Counted from the first letter of the stretch, positions 33,968-42,503 are shown. The stretch: 44,754 bases of DNA from Monoglobus sp964442605 (GCA_964442605.1 CAYTZR010000013.1:1-44754), one strand, 5' to 3'. Made by a program: numbers and translations. Notes: generated from the sequence alone by a model not told the origin.

Positions 33968-35788
33968 ATGAAAGATAATGAATTCAATATCAGAGATTTT
34001 TACGACGGCAAGTCATTTGATGATTATAAATATTTCGGTGCGCATTTGGAGGGAGGAGTATGTGTATTCAGAGTCTATGCGCCTAAGGCATCACGTATCA
34101 CTGTTATAGGTGATTTCAATAACTGGACGGAATTTGAGCTGAAAAAAGACATTGGAGCCAATGTGTTTGAAGGCAAAATCCACGGTGTAAATCAAGGCAT
34201 GATGTATAAGTACAAGGTATACGATGCAAGGGGAAATTGCGTGGAACATTCCGACCCATACGGCTTCGGCACGGAGCTTCGCCCCGGCTCCGCGTCTGTA
34301 ATCCGCTGCTTGAACACATTTGAGTTCACCGATAAAAAGTGGATGGAGTCGCGTGATGTAAATTACAACAAACCGCTTAATATATATGAGCTGCATTTGG
34401 GTTCATGGCGGAGAAAGGACGATGGTTCATTTTATACATATACTGAAATAGGTGAAATGCTGGCGGACTATTTGAATGAAAACGGCTATACACACGCGGA
34501 GCTTATGCCGATAACTGAGCATCCTGCGGATATAAGCTGGGGTTACCAAAACACCTGCTTTTTCAGTCCGACGTCAAGATACGGAACGGCTGAGGATCTT
34601 ATGCGGATGATAAATTATCTGCATAACAATAATATCGGGGTGATTTTGGATTTTGTTCCTATCCACTTTGCGGTTGACGGATACGGACTGTGCAAATTTG
34701 ACGGTGAAGCGCTGTATGAATATCCTGACAATCATGTCGGCTACAGCGAATGGGGCAGCTATAACTTTAATTTTGGACGCGGTGAGGTTCGCAGCTTTTT
34801 GCAGTCAGCGGCAAATTATTGGCTAACCGAGTATCACTTTGACGGATTGAGGATGGATGCAATCTCGAGAGCTATTTTCTGGCTTGGTGATAAGGACAGG
34901 GGCGTAAACGAATGCGCCATTGATTTTATCCGCACTATGAATGAGGGCTTAAATGAGCGTCACAGCGGAATTATGCTGATTGCCGAGGATAGCACGAATT
35001 ACTTAAAGGTTACCGCTCCTGTGGAGTTTGACGGACTCGGCTTTAGCTATAAATGGGATATGGGATGGATGAATGATACTCTTGAATTTTTCAAGCTGCC
35101 GCCTGTTTACCGTGCAAACAGTATAGACAAGCTCGGCTTTTCTATGATGTATTTTTATAATGAGCTTTATATACTGCCGCTGTCACATGATGAGGCGGTG
35201 CATGGCAAAGCGACTATAATCCAAAAAATGTGGGGCGATTATGATGTAAAGTTCCCGCAGGCGCGGCTGCTCTATATGTATATGTATATGCACCCCGGCA
35301 AAAAGCTTAATTTTATGGGGAACGAAATCGGTCAGTTCAGAGAGTGGGACGAAAAAAGGGAACAGGATTGGTTCCTGACCAAGTATCCGCTACACGACTC
35401 CTTTAAGCGTTATATGCGTGATATTTGCCGTGTTTATATCAACGCGGAGGCTCTGTGCGACGGTGAGTATAACAGCTCGTTTTTCAGATGGTATAATGTG
35501 GAAAACGCCTACGGTGTTATTGTGTTTGACCGAGGAAGGATTGACGGAGAGCGTTATCTGGTGTGTATGAACTTTCTCGATGTTCCAACCGTAAATTCGT
35601 CATTTGAGCTTGACGGCGCCTTTGATTTGGAGCTTGTAATAAATTCGGACGCGGATATATACAGCGGTTCGACTGTGACGGGTACAACGGAAATTACATC
35701 AAGTGTTAGCGGTGATAAAACAGAAGTCACTCTGAACATTCCGCCGTTTTCAGGTCAGGTTTTAAAGCTTGTTAAAAGCAAAAAATAA
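33968..35788 (+). CDS. glgB: 1,4-alpha-glucan branching enzyme
   Basis: 606 residues, ATG at 33968 after GGGGAGCG. N-terminal CBM48 (VYAPKASRITVIGDFNNWTE), then GH13 barrel: MPITEHPADISWGYQNTCFF, GVILDFVPIHFA, FDGLRMDAISRAIF (nucleophile Asp), IAEDST (acid/base Glu), LPLSHDEAVHGK (stabilising Asp) and a C-terminal beta domain. It makes alpha-1,6 branches in glycogen. It lacks the second N-terminal domain of E. coli GlgB, the usual short Firmicutes form. No glgC, glgA or glgP is close by, so glycogen genes are split. Confidence 0.96.
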   Translation: MKDNEFNIRDFYDGKSFDDYKYFGAHLEGGVCVFRVYAPKASRITVIGDFNNWTEFELKKDIGANVFEGKIHGVNQGMMYKYKVYDARGNCVEHSDPYGFGTELRPGSASVIRCLNTFEFTDKKWMESRDVNYNKPLNIYELHLGSWRRKDDGSFYTYTEIGEMLADYLNENGYTHAELMPITEHPADISWGYQNTCFFSPTSRYGTAEDLMRMINYLHNNNIGVILDFVPIHFAVDGYGLCKFDGEALYEYPDNHVGYSEWGSYNFNFGRGEVRSFLQSAANYWLTEYHFDGLRMDAISRAIFWLGDKDRGVNECAIDFIRTMNEGLNERHSGIMLIAEDSTNYLKVTAPVEFDGLGFSYKWDMGWMNDTLEFFKLPPVYRANSIDKLGFSMMYFYNELYILPLSHDEAVHGKATIIQKMWGDYDVKFPQARLLYMYMYMHPGKKLNFMGNEIGQFREWDEKREQDWFLTKYPLHDSFKRYMRDICRVYINAEALCDGEYNSSFFRWYNVENAYGVIVFDRGRIDGERYLVCMNFLDVPTVNSSFELDGAFDLELVINSDADIYSGSTVTGTTEITSSVSGDKTEVTLNIPPFSGQVLKLVKSKK

Positions 35789-35878
35789 TTTCCGCAAAAT
35801 GGGAACAAATAATTAAAACCTTCGTCTAAGATAATAGGTGAGTTTATATATATTTTAAAAATGGGAGTGAGTTACAGA

Positions 35879-37168
35879 ATGAAAAAACTGGTTGCGGTAT
35901 TGTTATGTATAGCTGTTTTATCCACAACCGCATTCGGAACGTCCTATTATGACAATGGTGCGGCGAACAAATCGCCATCTATTCTCAGTAGACAGATAAC
36001 CGGAGCACGCGCTGCGGTTTTGATATACAATATTACGGATATACCGATTTTAAGTTCGTCCGCACCAACATCGGAGTCGGTGACAACTCCTAAACCCGAG
36101 GGAAATAATGTATTTGCGTACAGCTTGAATTCGGAAATGAATAAGGACAGTAACTATATGCTATCTCCCTTGTCAATCAAAACGGCTTTGGCAATGGCGG
36201 CAAACGGTGCGGACGGCAATACAAAGTCTGAAATTCTTGACGTTCTCGGTATTACCGACCTGACGAAATTTAATCAGGATATTAAAGAACTTATTAAAAG
36301 GTATAACGGCAGCGTGGTACTGAAAATGGCTAATTCAATATGGCTCAATCAGGATTATTATAGCGGAGCCGATGTAAGGTTTAATAATGCTTTCAAAAAA
36401 ACTGTTAAAAAGTTCTATGACGGCAAGAGCGCGGTTGTAAGCAGCAACAACGCGGTTGACATCATAAACAATTGGACCTCGGATAAAACGAACGGGAAAA
36501 TACCGAATATAATTGGCAACTCTGATTTTTTGGCTGCGCTTATTAATGCGGTTTACTTCAAGGCTTCATGGGAAAATGAGTTTAAGGAAAGAATGACCGA
36601 TAAGGGCGAATTTAACAATTTTGACGGTACTGCTACCGAAACTGATTTTATGCGCAATGTAGAATATTATGATATATATTCCGACGAAAATATTCAAATG
36701 ATTGCTTTGCCATACGCCAAAGGAGCGACTATGTATATCAGCGTTGATGATGGCGGAAATATAAACTATGACAGCTATTTTAACAAGCTTAAATCAGAAT
36801 ATGTTAATCTTACAATGCCAAAGTTCAAGCTTGAGTACAGCGAAGATATGGGCGTTATACTTAAAGCCTTGGGCGTAAATACGGCATTTGATGAGAATTT
36901 GGCTGAATTTGGCGGTATGCTTGACAATATTCCTGCCGGTGAAAATGTTTATATTGATTCAGTCGTGCATAAGACCTATATAAAAGTTGATGAGGAGGGA
37001 ACCGAGGCGGCAGCCGAGACAGCTGTAGTGGCCGGGGCAGCTACTTCCTCACGCAAACCTACGCCTATAGAATTTACAATCGATAAGCCGTTTACGTTTA
37101 TAATAAAAGATAATAAAAGCGGCGAAATACTGTTCATTGGCAGATATGTGAGGGTTGAAGAAAGTTAA
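35879..37168 (+). CDS. Secreted serpin (serine protease inhibitor)
   Basis: 429 residues from ATG at 35879, preceded by GGGAGTGAG; an ATG at 35861 overlaps that site. Signal peptide 1-20, then a Ser/Thr/Pro linker, and a full serpin core from about residue 75: NYMLSPLSIKTALAMAANGA, WTSDKTNGKIPNII, LINAVYFKASWENEF, LTMPKFKLE, VHKTYIKVDEEGTEAAAET and FTIDKPFTFIIKDNKSG, then GRYVRV. The hinge EEGTEAAAET fits the inhibitory class (Gly at P15, Thr at P14, Ala at P12-P10), though P9 is Glu instead of a small residue. By count the P1 residue is near Ala in VVAGAATSS, suggesting an elastase- or subtilisin-like target rather than trypsin. Confidence 0.93.
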   Translation: MKKLVAVLLCIAVLSTTAFGTSYYDNGAANKSPSILSRQITGARAAVLIYNITDIPILSSSAPTSESVTTPKPEGNNVFAYSLNSEMNKDSNYMLSPLSIKTALAMAANGADGNTKSEILDVLGITDLTKFNQDIKELIKRYNGSVVLKMANSIWLNQDYYSGADVRFNNAFKKTVKKFYDGKSAVVSSNNAVDIINNWTSDKTNGKIPNIIGNSDFLAALINAVYFKASWENEFKERMTDKGEFNNFDGTATETDFMRNVEYYDIYSDENIQMIALPYAKGATMYISVDDGGNINYDSYFNKLKSEYVNLTMPKFKLEYSEDMGVILKALGVNTAFDENLAEFGGMLDNIPAGENVYIDSVVHKTYIKVDEEGTEAAAETAVVAGAATSSRKPTPIEFTIDKPFTFIIKDNKSGEILFIGRYVRVEES

Positions 37169-37195
37169 GAAAGTTAAGATAGTTAAGATAGTTGA
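37160..37195. repeat. Four tandem 9-base copies of the serpin stop region
   Basis: GAAAGTTAA (37160-37168, real stop), GAAAGTTAA (37169-37177), GATAGTTAA (37178-37186) and GATAGTTGA (37187-37195), all in frame with the gene, so four stops follow each other. Confidence 0.92.
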
Positions 37196-37220
37196 ATATG
37201 GTACCCCTTTTTCTTGGCGG

Positions 37221-37261
37221 GCATATCTCATTTAAGATAATAATATCTTATTGAGATATGC
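37221..37261 (+). terminator. Possible terminator after the serpin gene
   Basis: GCATATCTCA (37221-37230) pairs with TGAGATATGC (37252-37261), and inside it TAAGAT (37233-37238) with ATCTTA (37245-37250). Only a weak TTTT follows, so termination is uncertain. Confidence 0.5.
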
Positions 37262-37319
37262 TCCGTTTTGTATATTCAAAATGCACAAATGTTTATAATA
37301 TTTTTTGGTATTTAATCCA

Positions 37320-37348
37320 TTGACTTTTAAATTATTTCTATATATAAT
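37320..37348 (+). promoter_or_regulatory. Promoter upstream of the second nitroreductase
   Basis: TTGACT at 37320-37325, 17-base spacer, TATAAT at 37343-37348, giving a leader of about 170 bases. Confidence 0.7.
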
Positions 37349-37354
37349 TTTAAA

Positions 37355-37521
37355 TAAGCGCATAGAAGATTTTTTGCCTTTGCATTTTTGTTGATTTTAT
37401 TTTGTCTATATTTTGACAGAGGTGATAAAAATCAAAGCGTAGGTGAAAAGTTTCGTAAATAACCGCCTGATTGGCGGCGGATTTATTTGCGGACGGCAAA
37501 AATCAAAATAAAACGGAGGTT
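37355..37521 (+). other. Structured leader of the second nitroreductase gene
   Basis: Holds most of the 359-base gap before 37528. The clearest structure is a stem 37454-37462 with 37483-37491, continued by CCGCC/GGCGG (37463-37467, 37473-37477, loop TGATT). It lies shortly before GGAGG (37515-37519). I recognise no known riboswitch consensus. The first 150 bases of the gap (37169-37319) hold only the stop repeats and the hairpin at 37221. Confidence 0.4.
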
Positions 37522-37527
37522 ATGAAA

Positions 37528-38088
37528 ATGAATGATACTTTAAAGACTATAGCCGAGAGAAGCTCTATAAGAGCGTATACGGCTGAAAAGCTTACAGACG
37601 AGGAAATCAAAATTTTGCTAAACGCGGGGCTGCAGGCTCCGACCGCAAGGAATATGAGGGAGGTTCATATTTCCGTTGTTGACGGAAGCAATTCCATACT
37701 TGATGAAATAGATCGGGAAAAAAGAGAGCTTATCCTTAAAACCGCCTCAGCGGAAGTAAAACAGACAATTATGAACAGTTCCGACAATTTTTATCGCGGT
37801 GCGCCGACAGTTTTTATTCTGAGCGTTGATAAGGACTTTAAATGGAACAAGCTTGACGCGGGCATCGCCGCAGAGAATATTTCACTGGCTGCGCAATCAA
37901 TGGGACTCGGCAGCTTGATAATAGGTGTTATTGACGATGCCATGAACGGTGACAAAAAAGACTACTTTGCGAAAGAGCTTAAATTTCCCGAAAATAACAT
38001 ATTTGCGATAGCAGTTGCGGTTGGTCACAGGAATACGGAAAAAACTCCGCACGAGTTTAGCTTTGATAATTCAGTGAGCTTTGTTTAA
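37528..38088 (+). CDS. Nitroreductase family protein (second copy type)
   Basis: 186 residues from ATG at 37528, 8 bases after GGAGG; the ATG at 37522 is only two bases away from it. LKTIAERSSIRAYTAEKLTD is the flavin-phosphate-binding start, GLQAPTARNMREVHISVV the substrate side, and IAAENISLAAQSMGLGSLII the FMN helix. Unlike the gene at 6091-6642 it has little sequence in common beyond the fold, so this is a separate subfamily, closer to NfsA/FRP-like oxidoreductases. No partner gene is next to it. Confidence 0.88.
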   Translation: MNDTLKTIAERSSIRAYTAEKLTDEEIKILLNAGLQAPTARNMREVHISVVDGSNSILDEIDREKRELILKTASAEVKQTIMNSSDNFYRGAPTVFILSVDKDFKWNKLDAGIAAENISLAAQSMGLGSLIIGVIDDAMNGDKKDYFAKELKFPENNIFAIAVAVGHRNTEKTPHEFSFDNSVSFV

Positions 38089-38108
38089 TTAAAAGCAAGA
38101 TTTTCACA

Positions 38109-38155
38109 GCGCCGCCTTATCCGTCTGTCTGTCCGGCAGACGGGTAAGGCGGCGC
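38109..38155. other. Long GC-rich hairpin, no T tract
   Basis: Arms 38109-38127 and 38137-38155 pair over 19 bases with one G-T. No T run follows, so it is not a clear terminator. It may be half of a palindromic repeat or a transcript-protecting stem. Confidence 0.6.
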
Positions 38156-38172
38156 GTATATGTAACCATAAT

Positions 38173-38227
38173 TGTTCCTAATGTTCCGTGAATATTTCAG
38201 GCGGAATGTTAGGAACAGATTTTTTTA
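38173..38227 (+). terminator. Terminator before the recombinase module
   Basis: Sixteen-base stem 38173-38188 with 38202-38217 (two G-T pairs), 13-base loop, then GA and seven or more T. Confidence 0.88.
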
Positions 38228-38315
38228 AAGCGGTTTTAGCAATAGGATGGATATGGACACGGTCTGCTGTCGTGTGCCTTTACCCATAAATTTATCAAGT
38301 AGGAGGATTTTTAAT

Positions 38316-38567
38316 ATGATTACCCGTGAAGAATTGGAAGAGATGAGAAATGTGGATCCGCGTATGGCAGATCGTGCGACGCTTGTTGATATTGATACAG
38401 TGGAGATAGATCAAAGCCTTACGAAAAAAGAACGTATTGAAGATTATATTCGTCAAGTGAAAAATCCATACTGCTATATCATAGACGGTGTAGTGGTTAA
38501 GCTTAGCTTTGCCGGTAAAGAGAGCCTGGAGGACTGTATGAAAAGATGGATAACACAGGCAATGTAA
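38316..38567 (+). CDS. Small conserved mobile-element protein (DUF6870-like)
   Basis: 83 residues, ATG at 38316 after AGGAGG. Acidic N-terminal helix (MITREELEEMRNVDPRMADR), then VDIDTVEIDQSLTKKERIED, YIRQVKNPYCYIIDGVVVKL and SFAGKESLEDCMKRW. From memory it matches a short family (DUF6870) found in front of serine recombinases and on conjugative elements of Firmicutes. Function unknown. The recombinase gene starts about 75 bases later, so the two probably travel together. Confidence 0.78.
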   Translation: MITREELEEMRNVDPRMADRATLVDIDTVEIDQSLTKKERIEDYIRQVKNPYCYIIDGVVVKLSFAGKESLEDCMKRWITQAM

Positions 38568-38643
38568 GCAAGGCGGTGTGCAGGAAAATATAAATTAATC
38601 AGCACCGAATAATACGATTTTTAAAGGAAGGAGATGGTTGCAT

Positions 38644-40368
38644 ATGAATTATCGAAACATAGGCTATAGCGCCGCTTTAAGTACAAATAAAACCGAAGCA
38701 TACAAGGTTGCTTCTTACCTACGGCTTTCATGTGAGGATGGAGACAAAGAGGAGAGTGATTCGATTACAAATCAAAGGTCGCTTATCGCCGAATACATGA
38801 AAGGAAAAACGGACTTGACGTTTATCGAGGAATTCGCGGATGATGGGTACAGCGGTACGAGCTTTGACAGACCCGCATTTCTGAGGATGGTTGAGGAGGC
38901 AAAAGCACATAGGATTAACTGCATCATTGTTAAGGATCTTTCCAGACTTGGCAGGGATTATATTGAGTCCGGGAGATACCTTGAAAAAGTTTTTCCGATG
39001 CTGGGTGTGAGGTTCATTGCCATTTTGGACAATTATGATTCCCTGAAAGACGATGAGTCCGGGCCGGGGCAGCTTATGCTGGCATTCAAAAATATTTTTA
39101 ATGAAAGCTACTGCCGCGATATTTCCATGAAAATACGCAGCCAACTGGATGTAAAACGCAGGAACGGACTATTCATTGGGAGCTTTGCTGTTTACGGCTA
39201 TAAAAAGGATCCGGAGGACAAGAACCATCTGTTGATTGATGATTACCCGGCGATGATAGTGCGGCATATCTTCAAATTGAAGCTCAACGGATTTAACGCA
39301 CATCGCATTGCGGATAAGCTAAATGAGATCGGAGCTATGACTCTTCTGGAATATAAGCGCAGCTGCGGTCAAAATTTTAATGGCGGTTTCCGTTCGGGAA
39401 GCTCGCCAAAGTGGAGTGCGGCATCTGTTCTGAGGATACTTTCAAACGAGACTTATACAGGAACGATGGTGCAGAACAAAATGAAGAAGATAAGCTATAA
39501 GATAAACGAATGCAGAAAGGTTCCGCCGGAGGACTGGATTAGGGTTGAGGGAACGCATGAAGCTATTATTCCAAGACCGGTTTTTGACGCTGTGCAGGAA
39601 ATAATGCGGCTCGGCACAAGGACATCGCCAAGCAACGACAAAATTTATCCGTTTAGCGGTATAATCAAATGCGGAAACTGCGGAGGCAACCTAATCAGGA
39701 GGAATGGCTACCGGCGGGCTGACGGAGAGACGGCGCATTGGTTCATTTGTTCGACATATAAGAACAAAAAGAACTGCTCACCACACAATGTTTCGGAGAA
39801 TATTATTGAGTCCGTCGTACTGAAAGCTGTGAGAAATCAGGCAGCAATGCTTTTTGAGTCGGAACAAGTGATTGGAGAAATAGGCAATCTGTCGGAAAAC
39901 TCCACAGATACGAGCATTTACGACAGCCGTATCAGGAAAGCGGAGGAAGAGGAACGTAAGTATCTCAATCTTAAGATGCGTCTGTACCGGGATATGAGAG
40001 AAGGAATTGTAAGCCAAGAGGAATATATGGATATGCTGGAGCGATTTACCGAAAAGGCGGAAGCGGCGAGAGCAAGGAAGGAAATGACGCAAGAGAGTCG
40101 TTGGATGATGCCTGACGGTTGCGTGAACAAATCGGGACGGCGAGCGAATTTTGAAGCGGCGCGGGGAATTACTGAGCTTGACAGAAACACCGTCGTTACG
40201 CTGATTGATAAGGTGATCGTCCACAGTCGGGATAATATTGAAGTGGTATTTCGATATGCCGATGAAATGGCGAATTATGCGGCGTTCACACAGGAGTGTG
40301 CGGATAGAGGAACAGATAAGGCGGTCAGCACGGACGAAGCTGAGGCGGCGGGAGGAACAGTAGCGTGA
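38644..40368 (+). CDS. Large serine recombinase (site-specific integrase/transposase), first copy
   Basis: 574 residues from the ATG at 38644, ten bases after AAGGAG; a TTG at 38638 is also possible. Order: resolvase catalytic domain (about 22-165; SYLRLSCEDG with the nucleophile Ser, DDGYSGTSFDRPAF, IIVKDLSRLGRDYIE), recombinase DNA-binding domain (170-290; KRRNGLFIGSFAVYGYKKD, PKWSAASVLRILSNETYTG), zinc ribbon (KCGNCGGNLIRR ... FICSTYKNKKNC), then coiled coil (about 400-480). TnpX/Tn4451-like enzymes of this build cut and join element ends without host factors. Its stop overlaps the second recombinase start (GTGA). No obvious cargo apart from the small protein before it. Confidence 0.95.
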   Translation: MNYRNIGYSAALSTNKTEAYKVASYLRLSCEDGDKEESDSITNQRSLIAEYMKGKTDLTFIEEFADDGYSGTSFDRPAFLRMVEEAKAHRINCIIVKDLSRLGRDYIESGRYLEKVFPMLGVRFIAILDNYDSLKDDESGPGQLMLAFKNIFNESYCRDISMKIRSQLDVKRRNGLFIGSFAVYGYKKDPEDKNHLLIDDYPAMIVRHIFKLKLNGFNAHRIADKLNEIGAMTLLEYKRSCGQNFNGGFRSGSSPKWSAASVLRILSNETYTGTMVQNKMKKISYKINECRKVPPEDWIRVEGTHEAIIPRPVFDAVQEIMRLGTRTSPSNDKIYPFSGIIKCGNCGGNLIRRNGYRRADGETAHWFICSTYKNKKNCSPHNVSENIIESVVLKAVRNQAAMLFESEQVIGEIGNLSENSTDTSIYDSRIRKAEEEERKYLNLKMRLYRDMREGIVSQEEYMDMLERFTEKAEAARARKEMTQESRWMMPDGCVNKSGRRANFEAARGITELDRNTVVTLIDKVIVHSRDNIEVVFRYADEMANYAAFTQECADRGTDKAVSTDEAEAAGGTVA

Positions 40369-42281
40369 CAGGAGAAATAAAATCCGCGGGCTGCATAAAA
40401 CCAATTGAAAATATGAGCAGCTTGCCTGAGAAGATAGGATTTTCAAATGCGAACATCGCGGCACAGGATGCGAACGTCGCGGCACAGGATGCGAACGCCA
40501 CTGCACGAAGAGAAAATACAATCCTCCCGGATTTTGGGCGAATAGCGTTTTATCTTCGTCTTTCCACAGCGGATGGCGATCTGGGAAGAGGGAATAAGGA
40601 TGAGAGCAACAGTATCGAAAACCAGCGGCTTCTGCTTCGGGAGTTCCTGTTGCGGAGGATAAAGCGAAAGGAAAATTTTGTGGAGTTAATAGGGAAAGAT
40701 GTCGAAAGCAGCAAACAGAAAACCGGTTCCCGAACAAGCGCGGCAAACGTACCCCTATCGTGGCTTATAAACTCAAATCCGCTGCTTAGAGATTTCTACG
40801 CATCCATTTTCGAGTACGTAGATGACGGTTATTCCGGAATTAATTTTGATCGCCCGTCATTCAAAAGAATGATTGAGGACGCAAAGAAACACAAAATCAA
40901 TACAATCATTGTAAAAGATATATCTCGTCTGGGACGTGACTACATCGAGGTTGGCGGTTACATGGAGCAGGTATTCCCGCTTCTCAACATTCGATTTATC
41001 GCTGTCAACAGCAATTACGACAGCGACAAATACAGAGATACAACGGCGGGCATCGAGATTGGTATTATGAACCTTGTAAACGCTGAATATAGCAGGGATT
41101 TGTCCAGGAAAGTGAGAAGTGCGCGGCGGACTCTTTGGAAGCAGGGAATTTCGACCAGCGGCATGGCGCCGTTCGGCTATATGCGCGTGGATCGGAAATA
41201 TGTTCCCGACCCTGTTACAGCTCCGACTGTGAGAAGGATTTTTGAAAAGGCGATTGAAGGCTGGGATTGTCCGAGGATCGTTGGTTTCTTAAATGAAAAA
41301 GGAATTCCCACGCCGGGAGCATACAGACAAAAGACCACAGGCTATAGCTCCGGGTGCAGGGTAGTATCCGATGAAGAGTGGCTGTGGGATGTTACAAAGG
41401 TACACAGGATATTAAAGAACTATTCTTACACAGGCGCGATGGTGCATGGCAAATACATAAGCCTGTCAGTAGGCAGCAACAAACGGCGGAAAGCGGATCC
41501 GAAGGACTGGTACATAATCGAAGGTGCGCATGAAGCGATTGTGAGCGCCGAAGAATGGAAAGAAGCACAGGGTGCGATTAAGCGCATAGAAAAGACGGCA
41601 TACCGGAACGAGACTGATTTCTGCCTGAAAGGAAAGCTGCGTTGCGGAAACTGCGGTCTGATGATGGAATACAGGGAGACGGCGAAAAGCGTGGTGTATT
41701 GCGGTCATGCCAAATCAGTGGGAAAAGCCTCTGCCTGCTGCAGAACGAGGCATGAAGCCGATTGGATAATAACGGTTGTCACCGCAGAGCTTCACAGGCA
41801 GATGCGAATGCTTGAGCTTTTGGAGCTGTCAACAGATCGAAACAACTATAAGAAGAACGGCAATTCTTATGCGAATTTAAAGAAGCGCACAGAGAGCGAG
41901 CTGGAGATTTTTAAAAATGAGAAGATCAGACAATACGAGGCGTATGCCGAGGGCGTGATCAGCCGTGAGACATATTTGAAGAAAAGAGATGAGATTACTG
42001 AAAGGATAGCGCGGCTCGAAGAAAAGCTGCAAAAGGCGCTTGAAGCGTGTAACAGAGAGCGAAAGATAATCGCCGGGCTTGCGGGTTTAAGAAATGAGTC
42101 GGGTGGTGCGGATGAAATGAGAGAGGGAAAGAAAAGCAGACCGCCGCTCACGCGAGAAACGGTAGAGATGTTTATCAACGTGGTTAGAATTTATGACGAA
42201 AAGACAATAGAGGTATCCTTCAATTTTGAAGACGCAATCAAAAGGGAGATGGATTTAAATCAAGAAGAATGCTCAAACTAA
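40365..42281 (+). CDS. Large serine recombinase, second copy with expanded catalytic domain
   Basis: 638 residues, GTG start at 40365 overlapping the stop of the first recombinase by 3 bases. Residues 1-57 precede the catalytic start FYLRLSTADGD and contain a 7-codon tandem repeat (ANIAAQD, ANVAAQD). Between NQRLLLREFL and EYVDDGYSGINFDRPSF there are about 55 residues where the first copy has about 14. Then KDISRLGRDYIE, PFGYMRVD, zinc ribbon (LRCGNCGLMMEYRE, YCGHA, CCRTRHEAD) and coiled coil. Tandem recombinase pairs occur in gut Clostridia elements; which one acts on which end is not known. It ends 359 bases before the polysaccharide genes. Confidence 0.93.
   Translation: MTGEIKSAGCIKPIENMSSLPEKIGFSNANIAAQDANVAAQDANATARRENTILPDFGRIAFYLRLSTADGDLGRGNKDESNSIENQRLLLREFLLRRIKRKENFVELIGKDVESSKQKTGSRTSAANVPLSWLINSNPLLRDFYASIFEYVDDGYSGINFDRPSFKRMIEDAKKHKINTIIVKDISRLGRDYIEVGGYMEQVFPLLNIRFIAVNSNYDSDKYRDTTAGIEIGIMNLVNAEYSRDLSRKVRSARRTLWKQGISTSGMAPFGYMRVDRKYVPDPVTAPTVRRIFEKAIEGWDCPRIVGFLNEKGIPTPGAYRQKTTGYSSGCRVVSDEEWLWDVTKVHRILKNYSYTGAMVHGKYISLSVGSNKRRKADPKDWYIIEGAHEAIVSAEEWKEAQGAIKRIEKTAYRNETDFCLKGKLRCGNCGLMMEYRETAKSVVYCGHAKSVGKASACCRTRHEADWIITVVTAELHRQMRMLELLELSTDRNNYKKNGNSYANLKKRTESELEIFKNEKIRQYEAYAEGVISRETYLKKRDEITERIARLEEKLQKALEACNRERKIIAGLAGLRNESGGADEMREGKKSRPPLTRETVEMFINVVRIYDEKTIEVSFNFEDAIKREMDLNQEECSN
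40449..40490. repeat. In-frame 21-base tandem repeat in the second recombinase
   Basis: Units at 40449-40469 and 40470-40490, differing by one base, with a partial third unit after 40491. They encode ANIAAQD and ANVAAQD in the N-terminal extension. Confidence 0.9.
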
Positions 42282-42341
42282 TTGGGCTTAAAAGATTTGT
42301 TATCATTCTGACGGAGTGATGACTTGACAGGTGACAAAGGC

Positions 42342-42371
42342 GGCTGTATCTTTGGATGCAGTCGTTTTTTT
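42342..42371 (+). terminator. Terminator after the recombinases
   Basis: GGCTGTATC (42342-42350) with GATGCAGTC (42355-42363), loop TTTG, then G and seven T. Confidence 0.88.
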
Positions 42372-42460
42372 GTTGCTTAAATTTCGCCTTTTCTGATCTA
42401 ACTATTCTTATGTCGCCCGCATCTGCGGTTGTTTGCAGCAGGGAGGCGGCTTTTTCAATG

Positions 42461-42503
42461 AGCTGCTTGTGCAGACAAATGAGTCTGTTCAAGCAGCTTT
42501 TTT
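42461..42503 (+). terminator. Second strong terminator before the polysaccharide genes
   Basis: AGCTGCTTG (42461-42469) pairs with CAAGCAGCT (42490-42498), with inner stem CAGAC/GTCTG (42472-42476, 42483-42487), then TTTTTT. Could also work as an attenuator for the downstream operon if a promoter lies before it. Confidence 0.85.

Noticed and set aside
39778..40746. 322-codon minus-strand frame across the recombinase junction
   Set aside because: It lies opposite two well-supported recombinase genes, has no ribosome site, and its protein is rich in Ser/Arg/His as expected for a reverse reading of such DNA.
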